A stretch of 64,000 nucleotides of DNA from an uncultured delta proteobacterium (GTDB lineage Bacteria; Myxococcota_A; Polyangia; Polyangiales; Polyangiaceae), in contig CAITIQ010000344.1 of the NCBI GenBank assembly GCA_903892415.1, positions 248,001 through 312,000 on the forward strand, read 5' to 3'. The position numbers and the translations under genes are program-made. The notes beneath the pieces were generated by a model. The model had not been told where the DNA came from, did no database searches, and saw nothing but the letters and a program-made list of their open reading frames with translations. Below, one piece after another: positions 9,261-17,907 of this stretch. The stretch's first letter is position 1, and every line of letters begins with the position of its first letter.

Positions 9261-9280
9261 CGGCTCGAAGGATCGAGCCG
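9261..9280. other. Perfect GC-rich stem-loop between two leftward genes
   Basis: CGGCTCG (9261-9267) and CGAGCCG (9274-9280) form a 7-bp stem with a 6-base loop. There is no T run, so it is more likely an RNA-stability or partial attenuation element than a full terminator. Confidence 0.35.
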
Positions 9281-9296
9281 ATGAAGCTCGAACACA

Positions 9297-9821
9297 TCAC
9301 TTGCCGATGAAGTCAGCGGCGAAGGTCGGATCCGTGAGCGCCGGAGCAAAACACTCACCGATGTAGTCATCGGGAACGCCTGCATCCGCGAGTACGCCTG
9401 CAATCAGGCCCACGAATGCGTCGTACTCCTCTTGCGTGATGTCGAGACCGGTGTGAGCCTCAACCATCGACGGTCCTTCGTACGTGCCCGTGGTGCAACC
9501 GTACGCATCCGAAACGAAGGCCGTGAGGCTCGCCTTGAAAGCGGTAACAGCGGCATCGCCCGCCATTACGAGCGGCGCAAAATCAGCCTCGAACTGGGGA
9601 TCAGTAGCGGCGCGATTCACGATCTCGTCAACAGCGGCCGGAACAGCAGCGCCGTAGTCGGTGCAAACGTCGCACTGCACGCCAGAGCCGCCCGTTCCGC
9701 CCTCGCCACCTGCACCACCGGTTGCGCCGCCGGTGCCACCGCCGCCGCTCGTCGAATCATCACCGCAACCAACTGCAACGAAAGCTGCGAAAAGTGCGCA
9801 GCTCAAAAACTTCAAAGCCAT
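9297..9821 (-). CDS. Lipid-anchored group 1 truncated hemoglobin-like protein
   Basis: The ATG at 9821 follows a strong TAGGAGG site and encodes a lipoprotein signal ending VAVGC (Cys19), then a GGxGG-rich spacer to about residue 47. Residues ~55-174 read like a group 1 truncated globin. The F-helix/F-loop stretch EGPSMVEAHTGLDITQEEYD matches the proximal-His region of that family, putting heme ligand His at residue 123; the helices ADAGVPDDYIGECF and DEIVNRAATDPQFEADF align with the G/H and B regions. The usual B10 Tyr seems replaced by an aliphatic residue. Most truncated globins are cytosolic, so a secreted, acylated form is unusual. Gas or redox chemistry at the envelope is inference. Confidence 0.72.
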   Translation of the reverse strand: MALKFLSCALFAAFVAVGCGDDSTSGGGGTGGATGGAGGEGGTGGSGVQCDVCTDYGAAVPAAVDEIVNRAATDPQFEADFAPLVMAGDAAVTAFKASLTAFVSDAYGCTTGTYEGPSMVEAHTGLDITQEEYDAFVGLIAGVLADAGVPDDYIGECFAPALTDPTFAADFIGK

Positions 9822-9884
9822 GAGGAACCTCCTAGTTCGGCGGGATACGTAGCAGCTTGCAGGCCGGTTGCCCAAGTTCGAACA

Positions 9885-9920
9885 AACGAGAAGAGGCCCC
9901 CGCTGGGACCTCTTCTCGTT
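9885..9920 (-). terminator. Rho-independent terminator
   Basis: AACGAGAAGAGG (9885-9896) pairs perfectly with CCTCTTCTCGTT (9909-9920). Read leftward the stem is followed by TGTTCG, so it best serves the leftward gene that ends at 9968. Confidence 0.8.
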
Positions 9921-9967
9921 GTCGAAGGTTTGGACGAGCCGTCGACGCTGGCTCGTTCGACCTGCAG

Positions 9968-11095
9968 TTACTGCGGAATTGGCTGAGTTCCGGTCGTGGT
10001 GCCGTCCGACTCGAACTTGAAGTTATCGATCAGGACGGTTGAATCCAAAACACCGTCACCCGAGTCCCAAATCGCAAAGTGGAGCGTGATGTCGGAGCCT
10101 GGCGTGTCGATCGGCGCTTTGGTCTCGAGCCAGCCGGTCGCAGCGCTGCCCAGCGTCTCCTCGAAGGTCTTGAAGTCGAGCGCCATCTGCTCGTCGAAGC
10201 CGGTTCCCATCAGCTCGGCGGTGCCTTGGGTGCAGGAGAAGTTCTTGCCACCGTGATTGCCGGGCGTGCAGACATCGAGAAAGCCTGCATTGACGCTGAT
10301 GGTGTTGCCGTCGGGATCGAAGGAGATGTTTCCATCGGGGAGGCCCGAAGGCGTGGGCGACATCATGGCGACGAAGAAGTCGTTGTACGTGTCGCAAATA
10401 TAGTTCGGGTACTCGTAGGTGTAGAAGTCGAGGTTGAAGGAGAAGCTCTTGGCGTCGATCGGCGTCTTGATCACCACCTTCAAACCTGCTGAGTCGTAGG
10501 GGTCACCCGTGACGCTACCGGGGCATGCAGGGGACTCCTTGGGATAGCCAGGCGGGGAGCCATGCGGGGATTGGTCTTTCCAATAGCCACCAACGCTCTG
10601 GTAGCCCGGATCATTCGGGCCGCGCGCAGACCCGGAAGAGAGCGCCAAAACCTTCGCTCCCTCACGCGGAGTAACGGGGCCGAGGCCGGCGAGAATGCCT
10701 TTGCCGTCGGCGAGGTTGCCGCTGAGCGGCTGGCCATCCGAACGAACCCACTCAGCGCTCTTCACGCCCCAGCTGTTGCCTTCGGCAACTTTGCAAAGGC
10801 CCATCGCGCGTGCGCCGTCCATTGCGTCGCCGCTGTCGATCGACAGCGTTCCGTCGCAATCACCCTGCGGGCTCGAGCCAACGCACTCCGGATCGGTGCA
10901 GTTGGAGACCACACCGGACGAGCTCGAACCGCCGCTCAACTGGAACGAACCCGTGGAACCATTGTTCCCAGCTCCGTCCGAACCTCCACCGCCATCGTTG
11001 TTGTTGGATGACCCAACGGTCGAGCCGACCCCGGGGCTACAAGCCACCACGAGTCCCGCAATCAACGAACCAAGAAGCGCCTGCCTGCTGCCCAT
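9968..11095 (-). CDS. Lipoprotein with choice-of-anchor L-type domain
   Basis: The 375-aa product starts MGSRQALLGSLIAGLVVAC, a lipoprotein signal; a GTG two codons upstream is the alternative start. A Gly/Ser/Asn/Asp-rich spacer follows. The domain from about residue 80 opens with DAMDGARAMGLCKVAEGNSWGVKSAEWV, a pattern I associate with the choice-of-anchor L domain frequent in myxobacterial surface proteins. It ends in a jelly-roll-like stretch (DITLHFAIWDSGDGVLDSTV) also seen in such proteins. Several Cys residues suggest disulfides outside the cytoplasm. Its biochemical role is unknown. A strong terminator lies just downstream. Confidence 0.75.
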   Translation of the reverse strand: MGSRQALLGSLIAGLVVACSPGVGSTVGSSNNNDGGGGSDGAGNNGSTGSFQLSGGSSSSGVVSNCTDPECVGSSPQGDCDGTLSIDSGDAMDGARAMGLCKVAEGNSWGVKSAEWVRSDGQPLSGNLADGKGILAGLGPVTPREGAKVLALSSGSARGPNDPGYQSVGGYWKDQSPHGSPPGYPKESPACPGSVTGDPYDSAGLKVVIKTPIDAKSFSFNLDFYTYEYPNYICDTYNDFFVAMMSPTPSGLPDGNISFDPDGNTISVNAGFLDVCTPGNHGGKNFSCTQGTAELMGTGFDEQMALDFKTFEETLGSAATGWLETKAPIDTPGSDITLHFAIWDSGDGVLDSTVLIDNFKFESDGTTTGTQPIPQ

Positions 11096-11195
11096 ACGCA
11101 CCTCGTTTTCCTTCCTGCGATGACCGGGGATGGCCGACTACAGAAGCGGAAGAGTTATCAGAGGATCGTACATCATTCTTAAGTCGCCGTATTGG

Positions 11196-12092
11196 TCAAA
11201 CGGAGGGCGTTCTCCGAAGAATTGCCTTCACATCCGACCAGGTCGCCCCGTCGATCGGCGCGTCCTCGTTCGGCTCCACGCCTCGCTCGAGGTCCTCCAA
11301 ACAGTACCGACCGGTCAAAAGGTCGCCTCCCACGCGAACGGCGCCCTGTTTGGTTGTGCACTCGAGATAGCCAATCGGCACCTCCAGCGTCGTCCCGAGC
11401 GCCGTCCAGCCCTCCGGCTCCGGCACCGTTTGCGGCTCGACCTGCACCAGCTCCAACGGCCGGCCTGCAGCAACCTCCTCGCACAATGCACTGCGCAAGC
11501 TCTCGATCCAAGCCGACGGATCGGCCGCTACCTCGACCAACGGCAACGTCGGTCGGGTGCCAAAGCGTTGCAGCGCAAGCTCCAGATCCGTCGCCTCCTC
11601 GCGAGGGACCCGCAGCTCACTGCGCAGCGAGCCGATCGCCTCGACCAGCACGACTCCTGCGCGCGTGACCTCGAAGCCCAACCCAAACAGGGCACGCCGC
11701 CCAGAGCTTGGGCCTGCGGAGATCCAATCTCGACCCAGGTAGACTGCAGGGCATCGAAGCCGCCGGAGAGCGCCCAACAGCGGTCGCACGTTGCGGTTGA
11801 GCAGCGTGCGCGACGAGGCGTCTTTGAACAGCGTATCGACGCTCGGCAGCGCCAACCCGACATAAACCGCATCATCCACGAGCAGAGGTGCTCCCGAAGA
11901 GACCCTTCTCGCGAGCTGGCTCGACACGGTGATGCGCGGCGCGTGCGCGTGTGCGCCGAGCACGAGGCCCCGCCCGCCAAGCTTTTCGACCGCGAGCGCC
12001 AAGCGGCCTGTGCTGCTCACGAGGTTCAACAGGCTCTGGCCCAAGCCAAGGCCATCACGCAGTCCGCAGGGCTGAGTCGGTCGTACGAGCAT
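11196..12092 (-). CDS. Lipoate/biotin-protein ligase-fold protein, probably lacking the catalytic Lys
   Basis: This 298-aa protein resembles LplA/BPL-like ligases. ARRVSSGAPLLVDDAVYVGL sits where the RRxSGGGxVxHD..L motif is expected. A helix (NRNVRPLLGALRRLRC) and GRDWISAGPSSGRRALFGLG follow where GRNDI...KVsG would lie. The Lys that contacts lipoyl-AMP in LplA is Arg here and the Gly-rich loop is degenerate, so ligase activity is doubtful. The C-terminal part (LTGRYCLEDLERG) is unlike canonical LplA. It is divergent from the MerR/isc operon. The family call is tentative; a plain hypothetical protein is the fallback. Confidence 0.5.
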   Translation of the reverse strand: MLVRPTQPCGLRDGLGLGQSLLNLVSSTGRLALAVEKLGGRGLVLGAHAHAPRITVSSQLARRVSSGAPLLVDDAVYVGLALPSVDTLFKDASSRTLLNRNVRPLLGALRRLRCPAVYLGRDWISAGPSSGRRALFGLGFEVTRAGVVLVEAIGSLRSELRVPREEATDLELALQRFGTRPTLPLVEVAADPSAWIESLRSALCEEVAAGRPLELVQVEPQTVPEPEGWTALGTTLEVPIGYLECTTKQGAVRVGGDLLTGRYCLEDLERGVEPNEDAPIDGATWSDVKAILRRTPSV

Positions 12093-12170
12093 CGGTTGAT
12101 TACGATACGGAACTTTTTTCTTGAAGACAGACGATCCAGAGACTACTAACTCTAACGCCCACGTAAGAGT

Positions 12171-12794
12171 ATGAGTGAATCATCCCGCACCAAGAACGAG
12201 CCGAACGACCACCGCGTCGTTCGTTTGCCGCTTTTGGACGCGGAGATGAAGCCGAGGCCGTGGGCTCAAACCCGCAAGCCGGCGGTAGCCAACCTGCAGG
12301 TCGGGGATCTCGCCAAAGCGGCCGGCAAGACGGTGCGCGCCATTCATCACTATGAGGAGCTTGGTCTACTGCGCCCCGACGCTCGGTCGAAGGGTCGGTT
12401 CCGGCTCTATGACGAGGGTGCCGTCGCTCGCGTTCGTTGGATCGGCAAGCTCCATGACCTGGGCATGAGCCTGCTCGAGATCCAAAAGGTGCTCGAGGCC
12501 TGGGAGAACGCTGAGGTGCCGGCGCGAGCCATGGCCGACGTTCGAACCGTCTACAGGAACCGGCTCGAAGAGACGCGCTCACAGATCGCCCGACTGCGCG
12601 CGCTCGAACAGGAGCTCGAGGCCAGCATCAACTACCTCGACACCTGTGACTCGTGTGCCCCACAACCGCAAGCCCTCGCCGAGCCGACCTCGGCCTTGCG
12701 TGAAAAGTCTTCCACTGAAGTGGTCTGTCGTTCGTGTGAGTTACGCGAGCGAGAGGCTGAACCCGATCTCGTTGCAGGCATCGTCGCCTCGTAG
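12171..12794 (+). CDS. MerR-family regulator with two CxxC motifs, heading the isc operon
   Basis: A 207-aa regulator with an unusual ~40-residue N-terminal extension before the MerR winged helix ([20 protein letters not shown], then [17 protein letters not shown]). A long dimerisation helix (about 115-155) follows. The tail contains C159-x2-C162 and C186-x2-C189, a candidate Fe-S or zinc site comparable in principle with the Cys cluster of SoxR. Its stop lies 28 bases before iscS, so it is probably part of the Fe-S assembly operon and its regulator in place of IscR. A small dyad ACTCT/AGAGT (12149-12170) touches the start and could be an autoregulatory site; this is weak. Confidence 0.85.
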   Translation: MSESSRTKNEPNDHRVVRLPLLDAEMKPRPWAQTRKPAVANLQVGDLAKAAGKTVRAIHHYEELGLLRPDARSKGRFRLYDEGAVARVRWIGKLHDLGMSLLEIQKVLEAWENAEVPARAMADVRTVYRNRLEETRSQIARLRALEQELEASINYLDTCDSCAPQPQALAEPTSALREKSSTEVVCRSCELREREAEPDLVAGIVAS

Positions 12795-12822
12795 CCCTCC
12801 GTTCAAACCGCAGAGACAAATC

Positions 12823-14046
12823 ATGGCGCTCCAACTCCCCGTTTACATGGACTATCACGCCACTACCCCGGCCGATCCGCGCGTGGTGGAAACGATGTTG
12901 CCGTACTTCACCGAGAAGTTTGGCAACGCGGCAAGCCGTAACCATGCCTTCGGCTGGACGGCGGAGGAGGCCGTCAGCGTCGCGCGCGAGCAGGTTGCGC
13001 GCTTGGTCGGCGCAAAGAACCCGAAGGAGATTGTCTTCACCTCCGGCGCCACCGAGTCGGACAACCTCGCAATCAAGGGCGTGGCCGAGTTCTACAAGGA
13101 CAAGGGCAACCACATCATCACCACGACGATCGAGCACAAAGCCGTGCTCGATACCTGCAAGCGACTCGAGAAAGAGGGCTTTGAGGTCACCTACCTTTCG
13201 GTCGGAAAAGACGGCCTGGTGGACCCCGATGACGTGAAGAACGCCCTCACCGACAAGACGATCCTGGTCTCGGTGATGTTGGCCAACAACGAGGTCGGCA
13301 CGGTGCAACCGCTCGAGGAGATCGGCGCGCTCACTCGGGCACGCGGCGTGCTCTTCCACTCGGACGCCGTGCAAGGGCTGGGCAAGGTCCCTTTCGACGT
13401 GGAGCGAATGAACCTGGATCTGGTGTCGATCACGGCCCACAAGATGTACGGCCCCAAGGGCGTTGGAGCGCTCTACGTGCGGCGTAGCAAGCCCCGCGTT
13501 CGCATCACGGCCATGCTCGATGGTGGTGGGCACGAGTTCGGCATGCGCTCAGGGACCTTGAACGTGCCCGCGATCGTCGGCTTCGGAAAGGCCGCGCAGA
13601 TCCTCGTGGAAGAAGGCCCCGCCGAGAGCGAGCGCATTCGAAAGCAGCGCGATCGGTTGCTGACTCGGCTCGAGGGCCAACTCGACGAGCTGAAGATCAA
13701 CGGCCACCGCGAGAAGCGACTCCCAGGCAACCTCAACATCAGCTTCGCCTTCGTTGAAGGAGAGGCGCTGCTGATGGCGATCAAAGACGTGGCTTGCTCC
13801 AGCGGCTCTGCCTGTACCAGCGCCAGCCTCGAGCCCTCCTACGTGCTGCACGCGATGGGCATCGGAGATGACCTGGCGCACTCATCGATTCGCTTTGGAC
13901 TCGGCCGCTTCACCACCGACGAAGAGGTGGACTTCGTGGCCGATCTCGTGAGCACCAAAGTGAAGAAGCTGCGCGATATGTCACCGCTCTATGAGATGCA
14001 CAAAGAAGGCATCGACCTGCAAACGGTGGAGTGGGCGGCTCACTGA
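12823..14046 (+). CDS. iscS: Cysteine desulfurase IscS
   Basis: The ATG at 12823 gives 407 aa, close to E. coli IscS (404). The N-terminus is [15 protein letters not shown]. The PLP Lys is K207 in [12 protein letters not shown], and the catalytic persulfide Cys is C331 in [17 protein letters not shown], the group I (IscS-type) loop. The C-terminal [17 protein letters not shown] is also IscS-like. It removes sulfur from L-cysteine and passes it to IscU. The reading frame extends further upstream, but that part only overlaps the end of the MerR gene and has no family similarity. Confidence 0.97.
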   Translation: MALQLPVYMDYHATTPADPRVVETMLPYFTEKFGNAASRNHAFGWTAEEAVSVAREQVARLVGAKNPKEIVFTSGATESDNLAIKGVAEFYKDKGNHIITTTIEHKAVLDTCKRLEKEGFEVTYLSVGKDGLVDPDDVKNALTDKTILVSVMLANNEVGTVQPLEEIGALTRARGVLFHSDAVQGLGKVPFDVERMNLDLVSITAHKMYGPKGVGALYVRRSKPRVRITAMLDGGGHEFGMRSGTLNVPAIVGFGKAAQILVEEGPAESERIRKQRDRLLTRLEGQLDELKINGHREKRLPGNLNISFAFVEGEALLMAIKDVACSSGSACTSASLEPSYVLHAMGIGDDLAHSSIRFGLGRFTTDEEVDFVADLVSTKVKKLRDMSPLYEMHKEGIDLQTVEWAAH

Positions 14047-14086
14047 ACCGCCACCGCTAAACCTTTTCAACCTCGGAGAAACCATC

Positions 14087-14479
14087 ATGGCTTACAGCGA
14101 AAAAGTGATCGACCACTACGAGAACCCCCGCAACGTTGGCACGTTGGACAAAGCTGACGACAGCGTTGGCACCGGCCTCGTTGGCGCCCCCGCTTGCGGG
14201 GACGTCATGCGCCTTCAGATCAAGGTGAACGAGGGCGGCATCATCGAGGAGGCCAAATTCAAGACCTTCGGTTGCGGCTCTGCCATCGCCTCCTCGTCGC
14301 TCGCCACCGAGTGGCTCAAAGGCAAGTCGGTGGAAGAAGCCGAGACGATCAAGAACAGCATGATCGCCGAAGAGTTGAATCTGCCGCCGGTGAAGATCCA
14401 CTGCTCGGTCTTGGCCGAGGACGCGATCAAGTCGGCAATCGCCGACTACCGAGCCAAGAAGGCCGCTAAGTCCGCCTGA
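14087..14479 (+). CDS. iscU: Fe-S cluster assembly scaffold IscU
   Basis: This 130-aa protein is nearly collinear with IscU. It starts MAYSEKVIDHYENPRNVG and carries the three cluster-binding Cys in GAPACGDVMRL, TFGCGSAIASSS and KIHCSVLAEDAI, the Asp after the first Cys, and LPPVK, the HscA recognition motif. It assembles 2Fe-2S clusters with sulfur from IscS and releases them through HscA/HscB, all encoded here. The ATG at 14087 is preceded by CTCGGAG. It is 40 bases after iscS. Confidence 0.97.
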   Translation: MAYSEKVIDHYENPRNVGTLDKADDSVGTGLVGAPACGDVMRLQIKVNEGGIIEEAKFKTFGCGSAIASSSLATEWLKGKSVEEAETIKNSMIAEELNLPPVKIHCSVLAEDAIKSAIADYRAKKAAKSA

Positions 14480-14517
14480 CCACCAACGTCTCGACCTCCC
14501 CGCGAAACGACAGCGCC

Positions 14518-14937
14518 ATGACCTCACTGACAGAAGCCCAACAAGCCGCTTTCAAGCCCGTACCGAAGTTTGAGACGGGCGTAGCCAAAGACACGCTCGG
14601 CGTCTCGCCGAAGGCCGTCGAGGCGATCGAGGCCGCGCTCAAGAAGCGGGGAACTCCGGATGCGGCGCTGCGCGTCGGCATCCGCGGTGGAGGCTGCTCC
14701 GGCTTCTCCTACGTGATGGAGTTCTCGGATGACGCGCCACGCAGTGGCGACCGAGTGCTCGAACACACAGCAGCGAGCGGTGCCACCGTGCGAGTCTTCT
14801 GCGACAAGAAGAGCATCCTCTACTTGGGCGGCTCCGTACTCGACTACGAAAAGACGCTCATGTACCAGGGCTTCAAGTTCAAGAACCCGCAGGAAGCCTC
14901 CAAGTGCGGCTGCGGTCACTCCTTCACGGTCGCCTGA
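14518..14937 (+). CDS. iscA: IscA-type Fe-S carrier (HesB/IscA family)
   Basis: A 139-aa A-type carrier with the conserved Cys triad: GGGCSGFSYVMEF and the C-terminal KCGCGHSFTV. A ~30-residue N-terminal extension makes it longer than E. coli IscA (107 aa). It has VSPKAVEAIEAALKKRG, typical of the family N-terminus. It would receive clusters from IscU and deliver them to apo-proteins. It lies 38 bases after iscU in the same operon. ErpA or SufA subtype cannot be excluded, but the operon position supports IscA. Confidence 0.92.
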   Translation: MTSLTEAQQAAFKPVPKFETGVAKDTLGVSPKAVEAIEAALKKRGTPDAALRVGIRGGGCSGFSYVMEFSDDAPRSGDRVLEHTAASGATVRVFCDKKSILYLGGSVLDYEKTLMYQGFKFKNPQEASKCGCGHSFTVA

Positions 14938-14973
14938 GACTATTGCTCAGCAAGGGCCCAAGAGGAGCACTCC

Positions 14974-15543
14974 ATGGCGCGTTGTCCGTTCGACATCCTC
15001 GGTGTCGAGCCTCGTTTCGATCTCGATCTCAAAGCTGTTGCAGAAAACCATCGGGCTCTCGCCAAGACGCTGCACCCCGACAAGCACGCAGGCACCTCGG
15101 CCTCTGAGCGGCGTCTCGCGCTGGGTCACGCCATCGACGTAAACGACGCTGTTCGCGTTTTGAAAGATCCAATCAAACGCGCGGAGGCGCTGTTCACGCG
15201 GTTTGGTTTGGGCGCAGGCGAGGTCAGCGAGCCGAAGCCCAGCCCCGCGCTGCTGATGGAGATGATGGAGGCGCGCGAGGAGCTTGCGGAAGCCGTTCGC
15301 AAACGCGACATCGCCGAGGTCCGCTCGCTCAGCGCTAGAGTGAGCGCCACGAAGGACGCTGCGCTGGTCAAGCTATCGGCGGCCTTTCGTCAAGCCGACT
15401 CCACGCCGAACGATCGCACGTCGATTCTGCTCGCTGCGCTACCCGCCCTTGGCGAGCTTCGCTATGCCAAGCGCTTCGCAGATGAAGTGGCCGCCTTCGA
15501 AGAAGCGCTCGAAGACGACCCCCACCAAGATCGACCCACCTGA
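14974..15543 (+). CDS. hscB: Fe-S J-domain co-chaperone HscB
   Basis: A 189-aa protein with an N-terminal J-domain; the HPD tripeptide is at residues 34-36 in [10 protein letters not shown]. The C-terminal three-helix part is of HscB type ([19 protein letters not shown]), where IscU binds. E. coli HscB is 171 aa. It stimulates the HscA ATPase and brings IscU to it. Its TGA overlaps the hscA ATG by one base, implying coupled translation. Confidence 0.94.
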   Translation: MARCPFDILGVEPRFDLDLKAVAENHRALAKTLHPDKHAGTSASERRLALGHAIDVNDAVRVLKDPIKRAEALFTRFGLGAGEVSEPKPSPALLMEMMEAREELAEAVRKRDIAEVRSLSARVSATKDAALVKLSAAFRQADSTPNDRTSILLAALPALGELRYAKRFADEVAAFEEALEDDPHQDRPT

Positions 15544-17477
15544 TGCTTCTTGAAATATTTGATCCCAAGGCTGCACCCCGTCCGATCGGCATTGATCTCG
15601 GGACGACAAATTCACTCGTAGCTCGCATGCGCGATGATGCGCCTGCGGTCATCCTCGACTGCAACCAAGCCTGGCTCGTCCCGTCGGTGGTTCACTACGC
15701 CGAGAGCGGCGCTGTCATCGTCGGCGAGGATGCAGAGCAGCTCGCGTTGCTCGACGCCTCCAACACCGTCGCCAGCGTCAAACGTCTGATGGGACGCGGT
15801 GGGGATGACGCCGAGACCAAGCGTCTCGGCTCACTCGAGTTCGCCATCGGTGAAACGGCCGAGGAAAGAAAGACCGTACGCATCAAGGTGCGCGACAAGA
15901 CGGTTACGCCAGTCGAGGTCTCCGCTGAGATCCTGAAGAAGCTGAAGCAGTTGGCGGTCGATGAGTTGCAGCGCGTGGGCGGGGCTGTGATCACCGTGCC
16001 CGCCTACTTCGACGATGCACAACGTCAGGCGACAAAAGACGCAGCAAAGCTCGCCGGGCTCGAGGTCTTGCGGCTGCTCAACGAGCCGACGGCAGCAGCG
16101 CTCGCGTACGGCTTGGAGAAGCGTAAAGACGGCCTTTTCGCTGTTTACGATCTTGGTGGCGGCACGTTCGACGTCACTGTGCTCAACCTCGATGACGGCC
16201 TCTTCGAAGTGAAGTCCACCGGCGGTGACAGCCAGCTGGGCGGGGACGACATGGATCGGCTGCTCGCTTCCGCCATCCTCGCCGAACACGGTCTTGTCGA
16301 GAGCGAGCTCAGTTCGGCGGAGAAGCGTGCAGCACTGGTTGCCGCTCGCCAAATCAAACACGCCCTGACGGACGCAAGCTCGGTTGAATTGGACCTCGCC
16401 GCCTTGGTCAAGAAGCCGGCGACCTTCAGCATCACGCGCGAGCGTTTCAACGAGCTGGTGAAGCCGCTGATCGAGAGGACGGGCAGCGCCTGTCGCCGTG
16501 CGCTTCGTGACGCAGGTGTCAAAGCCAGCGAGATCGACGGCGTGATCTTGGTAGGTGGCTCCACGCGCGTACCAGCCGTTCGAGCCTACGTGACCGAGCT
16601 CTTTGGCAAGGAGCCACTAGCCGACATCGATCCGGAGAAGGTGGTGGCGCTGGGTGCGGCCTTGCAGGCGCATCAGCTCGCCGGTGAAGGTCCCAAGGAA
16701 GACCTGCTCCTGCTCGACGTTTTGCCGCTCTCCCTCGGCATCGAGACGATGGGCGGCGTATGCGAGAAGATCCTCCCGCGCAACACGACGATTCCCACAG
16801 CCGCACGCCAAGTTTTCACGACCTACGCCGACAACCAGACCGGCTTTGAGCTGCACGTCGTCCAGGGCGAACGCGAGCTTGCTGCGGACTGTCGCTCGCT
16901 TGCTCGCGTCACCATGCGCGGGCTGCCCCCGCTGCCGGCGGGCTTGGCGCGCTTGGAGGTCACCTTCAAGGTCGACGCTGACGGCCTGCTTCAAGTGCAC
17001 GCCAAAGAGCTGACCACCGGCAAGGAGCAAACGATCGAAGTTCAACCGAGCTACGGCCTCAGTGAAGAGGAGATGGAGGGCATGCTGATGGCAGCGCTCG
17101 ACCACGGCGAGACCGATCTCGAGCACCGTCGTTTGATCGAGGAGCGCGTTGAAGCCGAGCGCGTGATCCTGGCGACGCAGAACGCTCTCAACGTGGACGC
17201 AGACCTGCTCAGCGCCGAGGAGCGCAGCGCAGTTGCAACGGCGTTGACCGAGCTCGCAGCAGCGCTGAAGGGCAGCTCTCCGAGCCTGATTCACGCGCGC
17301 ATCGAGATGCTCGATGGCGTCACAAAAGCGTGGGCTGGCCTGCGCATGGACCGAGCGATCGCGCGGGTGCTCGGTGGTAAAGGCATCGACGGAGTCGAAG
17401 AGACGGTGGCGCAAGCCAAAGGCGTGGATGAACACGTCGCGGCGCACGCTGAGGCACGAGCACGGGGAGCGATTTGA
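15543..17477 (+). CDS. hscA: Fe-S assembly Hsp70 chaperone HscA
   Basis: This 644-aa Hsp70 has the phosphate-1 loop [14 protein letters not shown], connect-1 [20 protein letters not shown], the phosphate-2 loop [16 protein letters not shown], adenosine motif [17 protein letters not shown], and a substrate-binding half from about residue 385. It shows HscA features such as [23 protein letters not shown]. It uses ATP to remodel IscU bound at LPPVK and drive cluster transfer. It lies between hscB (1-base overlap) and fdx (one base after the hscA stop). Confidence 0.95.
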   Translation: MLLEIFDPKAAPRPIGIDLGTTNSLVARMRDDAPAVILDCNQAWLVPSVVHYAESGAVIVGEDAEQLALLDASNTVASVKRLMGRGGDDAETKRLGSLEFAIGETAEERKTVRIKVRDKTVTPVEVSAEILKKLKQLAVDELQRVGGAVITVPAYFDDAQRQATKDAAKLAGLEVLRLLNEPTAAALAYGLEKRKDGLFAVYDLGGGTFDVTVLNLDDGLFEVKSTGGDSQLGGDDMDRLLASAILAEHGLVESELSSAEKRAALVAARQIKHALTDASSVELDLAALVKKPATFSITRERFNELVKPLIERTGSACRRALRDAGVKASEIDGVILVGGSTRVPAVRAYVTELFGKEPLADIDPEKVVALGAALQAHQLAGEGPKEDLLLLDVLPLSLGIETMGGVCEKILPRNTTIPTAARQVFTTYADNQTGFELHVVQGERELAADCRSLARVTMRGLPPLPAGLARLEVTFKVDADGLLQVHAKELTTGKEQTIEVQPSYGLSEEEMEGMLMAALDHGETDLEHRRLIEERVEAERVILATQNALNVDADLLSAEERSAVATALTELAAALKGSSPSLIHARIEMLDGVTKAWAGLRMDRAIARVLGGKGIDGVEETVAQAKGVDEHVAAHAEARARGAI

Positions 17478-17478
17478 G

Positions 17479-17841
17479 ATGCCGACAGTACGTTGGTTGG
17501 CTCACGGTACAAGCTGGGAAACAACGGTTGAACTCGGGACGGATCTGCGTGCCGCGTCGAAGTTGGTGGAGGCGCCCGAAGGCGACGCCTGCGGTGGCGT
17601 TTGCGCCTGTTCGACCTGCCACGTGTATGTGACCAAAGGTCGCGAGCTGCTCAGCCCGGCGGAAGAAGAAGAGGAGGACATCCTCGACAAGGCGTTCGAC
17701 GTGCGCGCCAATAGCCGGCTCGGCTGTCAGGCCAAAGTAATGAAAGACGGCCTGGTCGAGGTGGAGGTCACGCGGGAAAGCCTGGACGCCTTCTACAACG
17801 AACATCCGCAGGCGATCGATCCGCGCAAGAAGAAGCACTGA
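17479..17841 (+). CDS. fdx: Isc-type 2Fe-2S ferredoxin
   Basis: This 120-aa vertebrate/Isc-type ferredoxin begins at the ATG one base after the hscA stop. The ligand pattern is ACGGVCACSTCHVYV plus RLGCQAKV, giving C-x5-C-x2-C and a distal C exactly as in E. coli Fdx. An acidic EEEEEDILDKAFD helix would dock electron donors. It supplies electrons for cluster assembly on IscU. The tail DPRKKKH is Lys-rich. The isc transcript ends at the hairpin at 17863. Confidence 0.95.
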   Translation: MPTVRWLAHGTSWETTVELGTDLRAASKLVEAPEGDACGGVCACSTCHVYVTKGRELLSPAEEEEEDILDKAFDVRANSRLGCQAKVMKDGLVEVEVTRESLDAFYNEHPQAIDPRKKKH

Positions 17842-17862
17842 CCGTCGTTCGTAAACAAACGC

Positions 17863-17888
17863 AAGAAGGCTCCTCTCGGAGCCTTCTT
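17863..17888 (+). terminator. Rho-independent terminator of the isc operon
   Basis: AAGAAGGCTCC (17863-17873), tetraloop TCTC, GGAGCCTTCTT (17878-17888), then TGCTTC. The perfect 11-bp stem starts 22 bases after the fdx stop. The symmetric A/T ends mean it may also stop the leftward gene ending at 17908. Confidence 0.9.
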
Positions 17889-17907
17889 TGCTTCGAACCG
17901 CTAGGGT

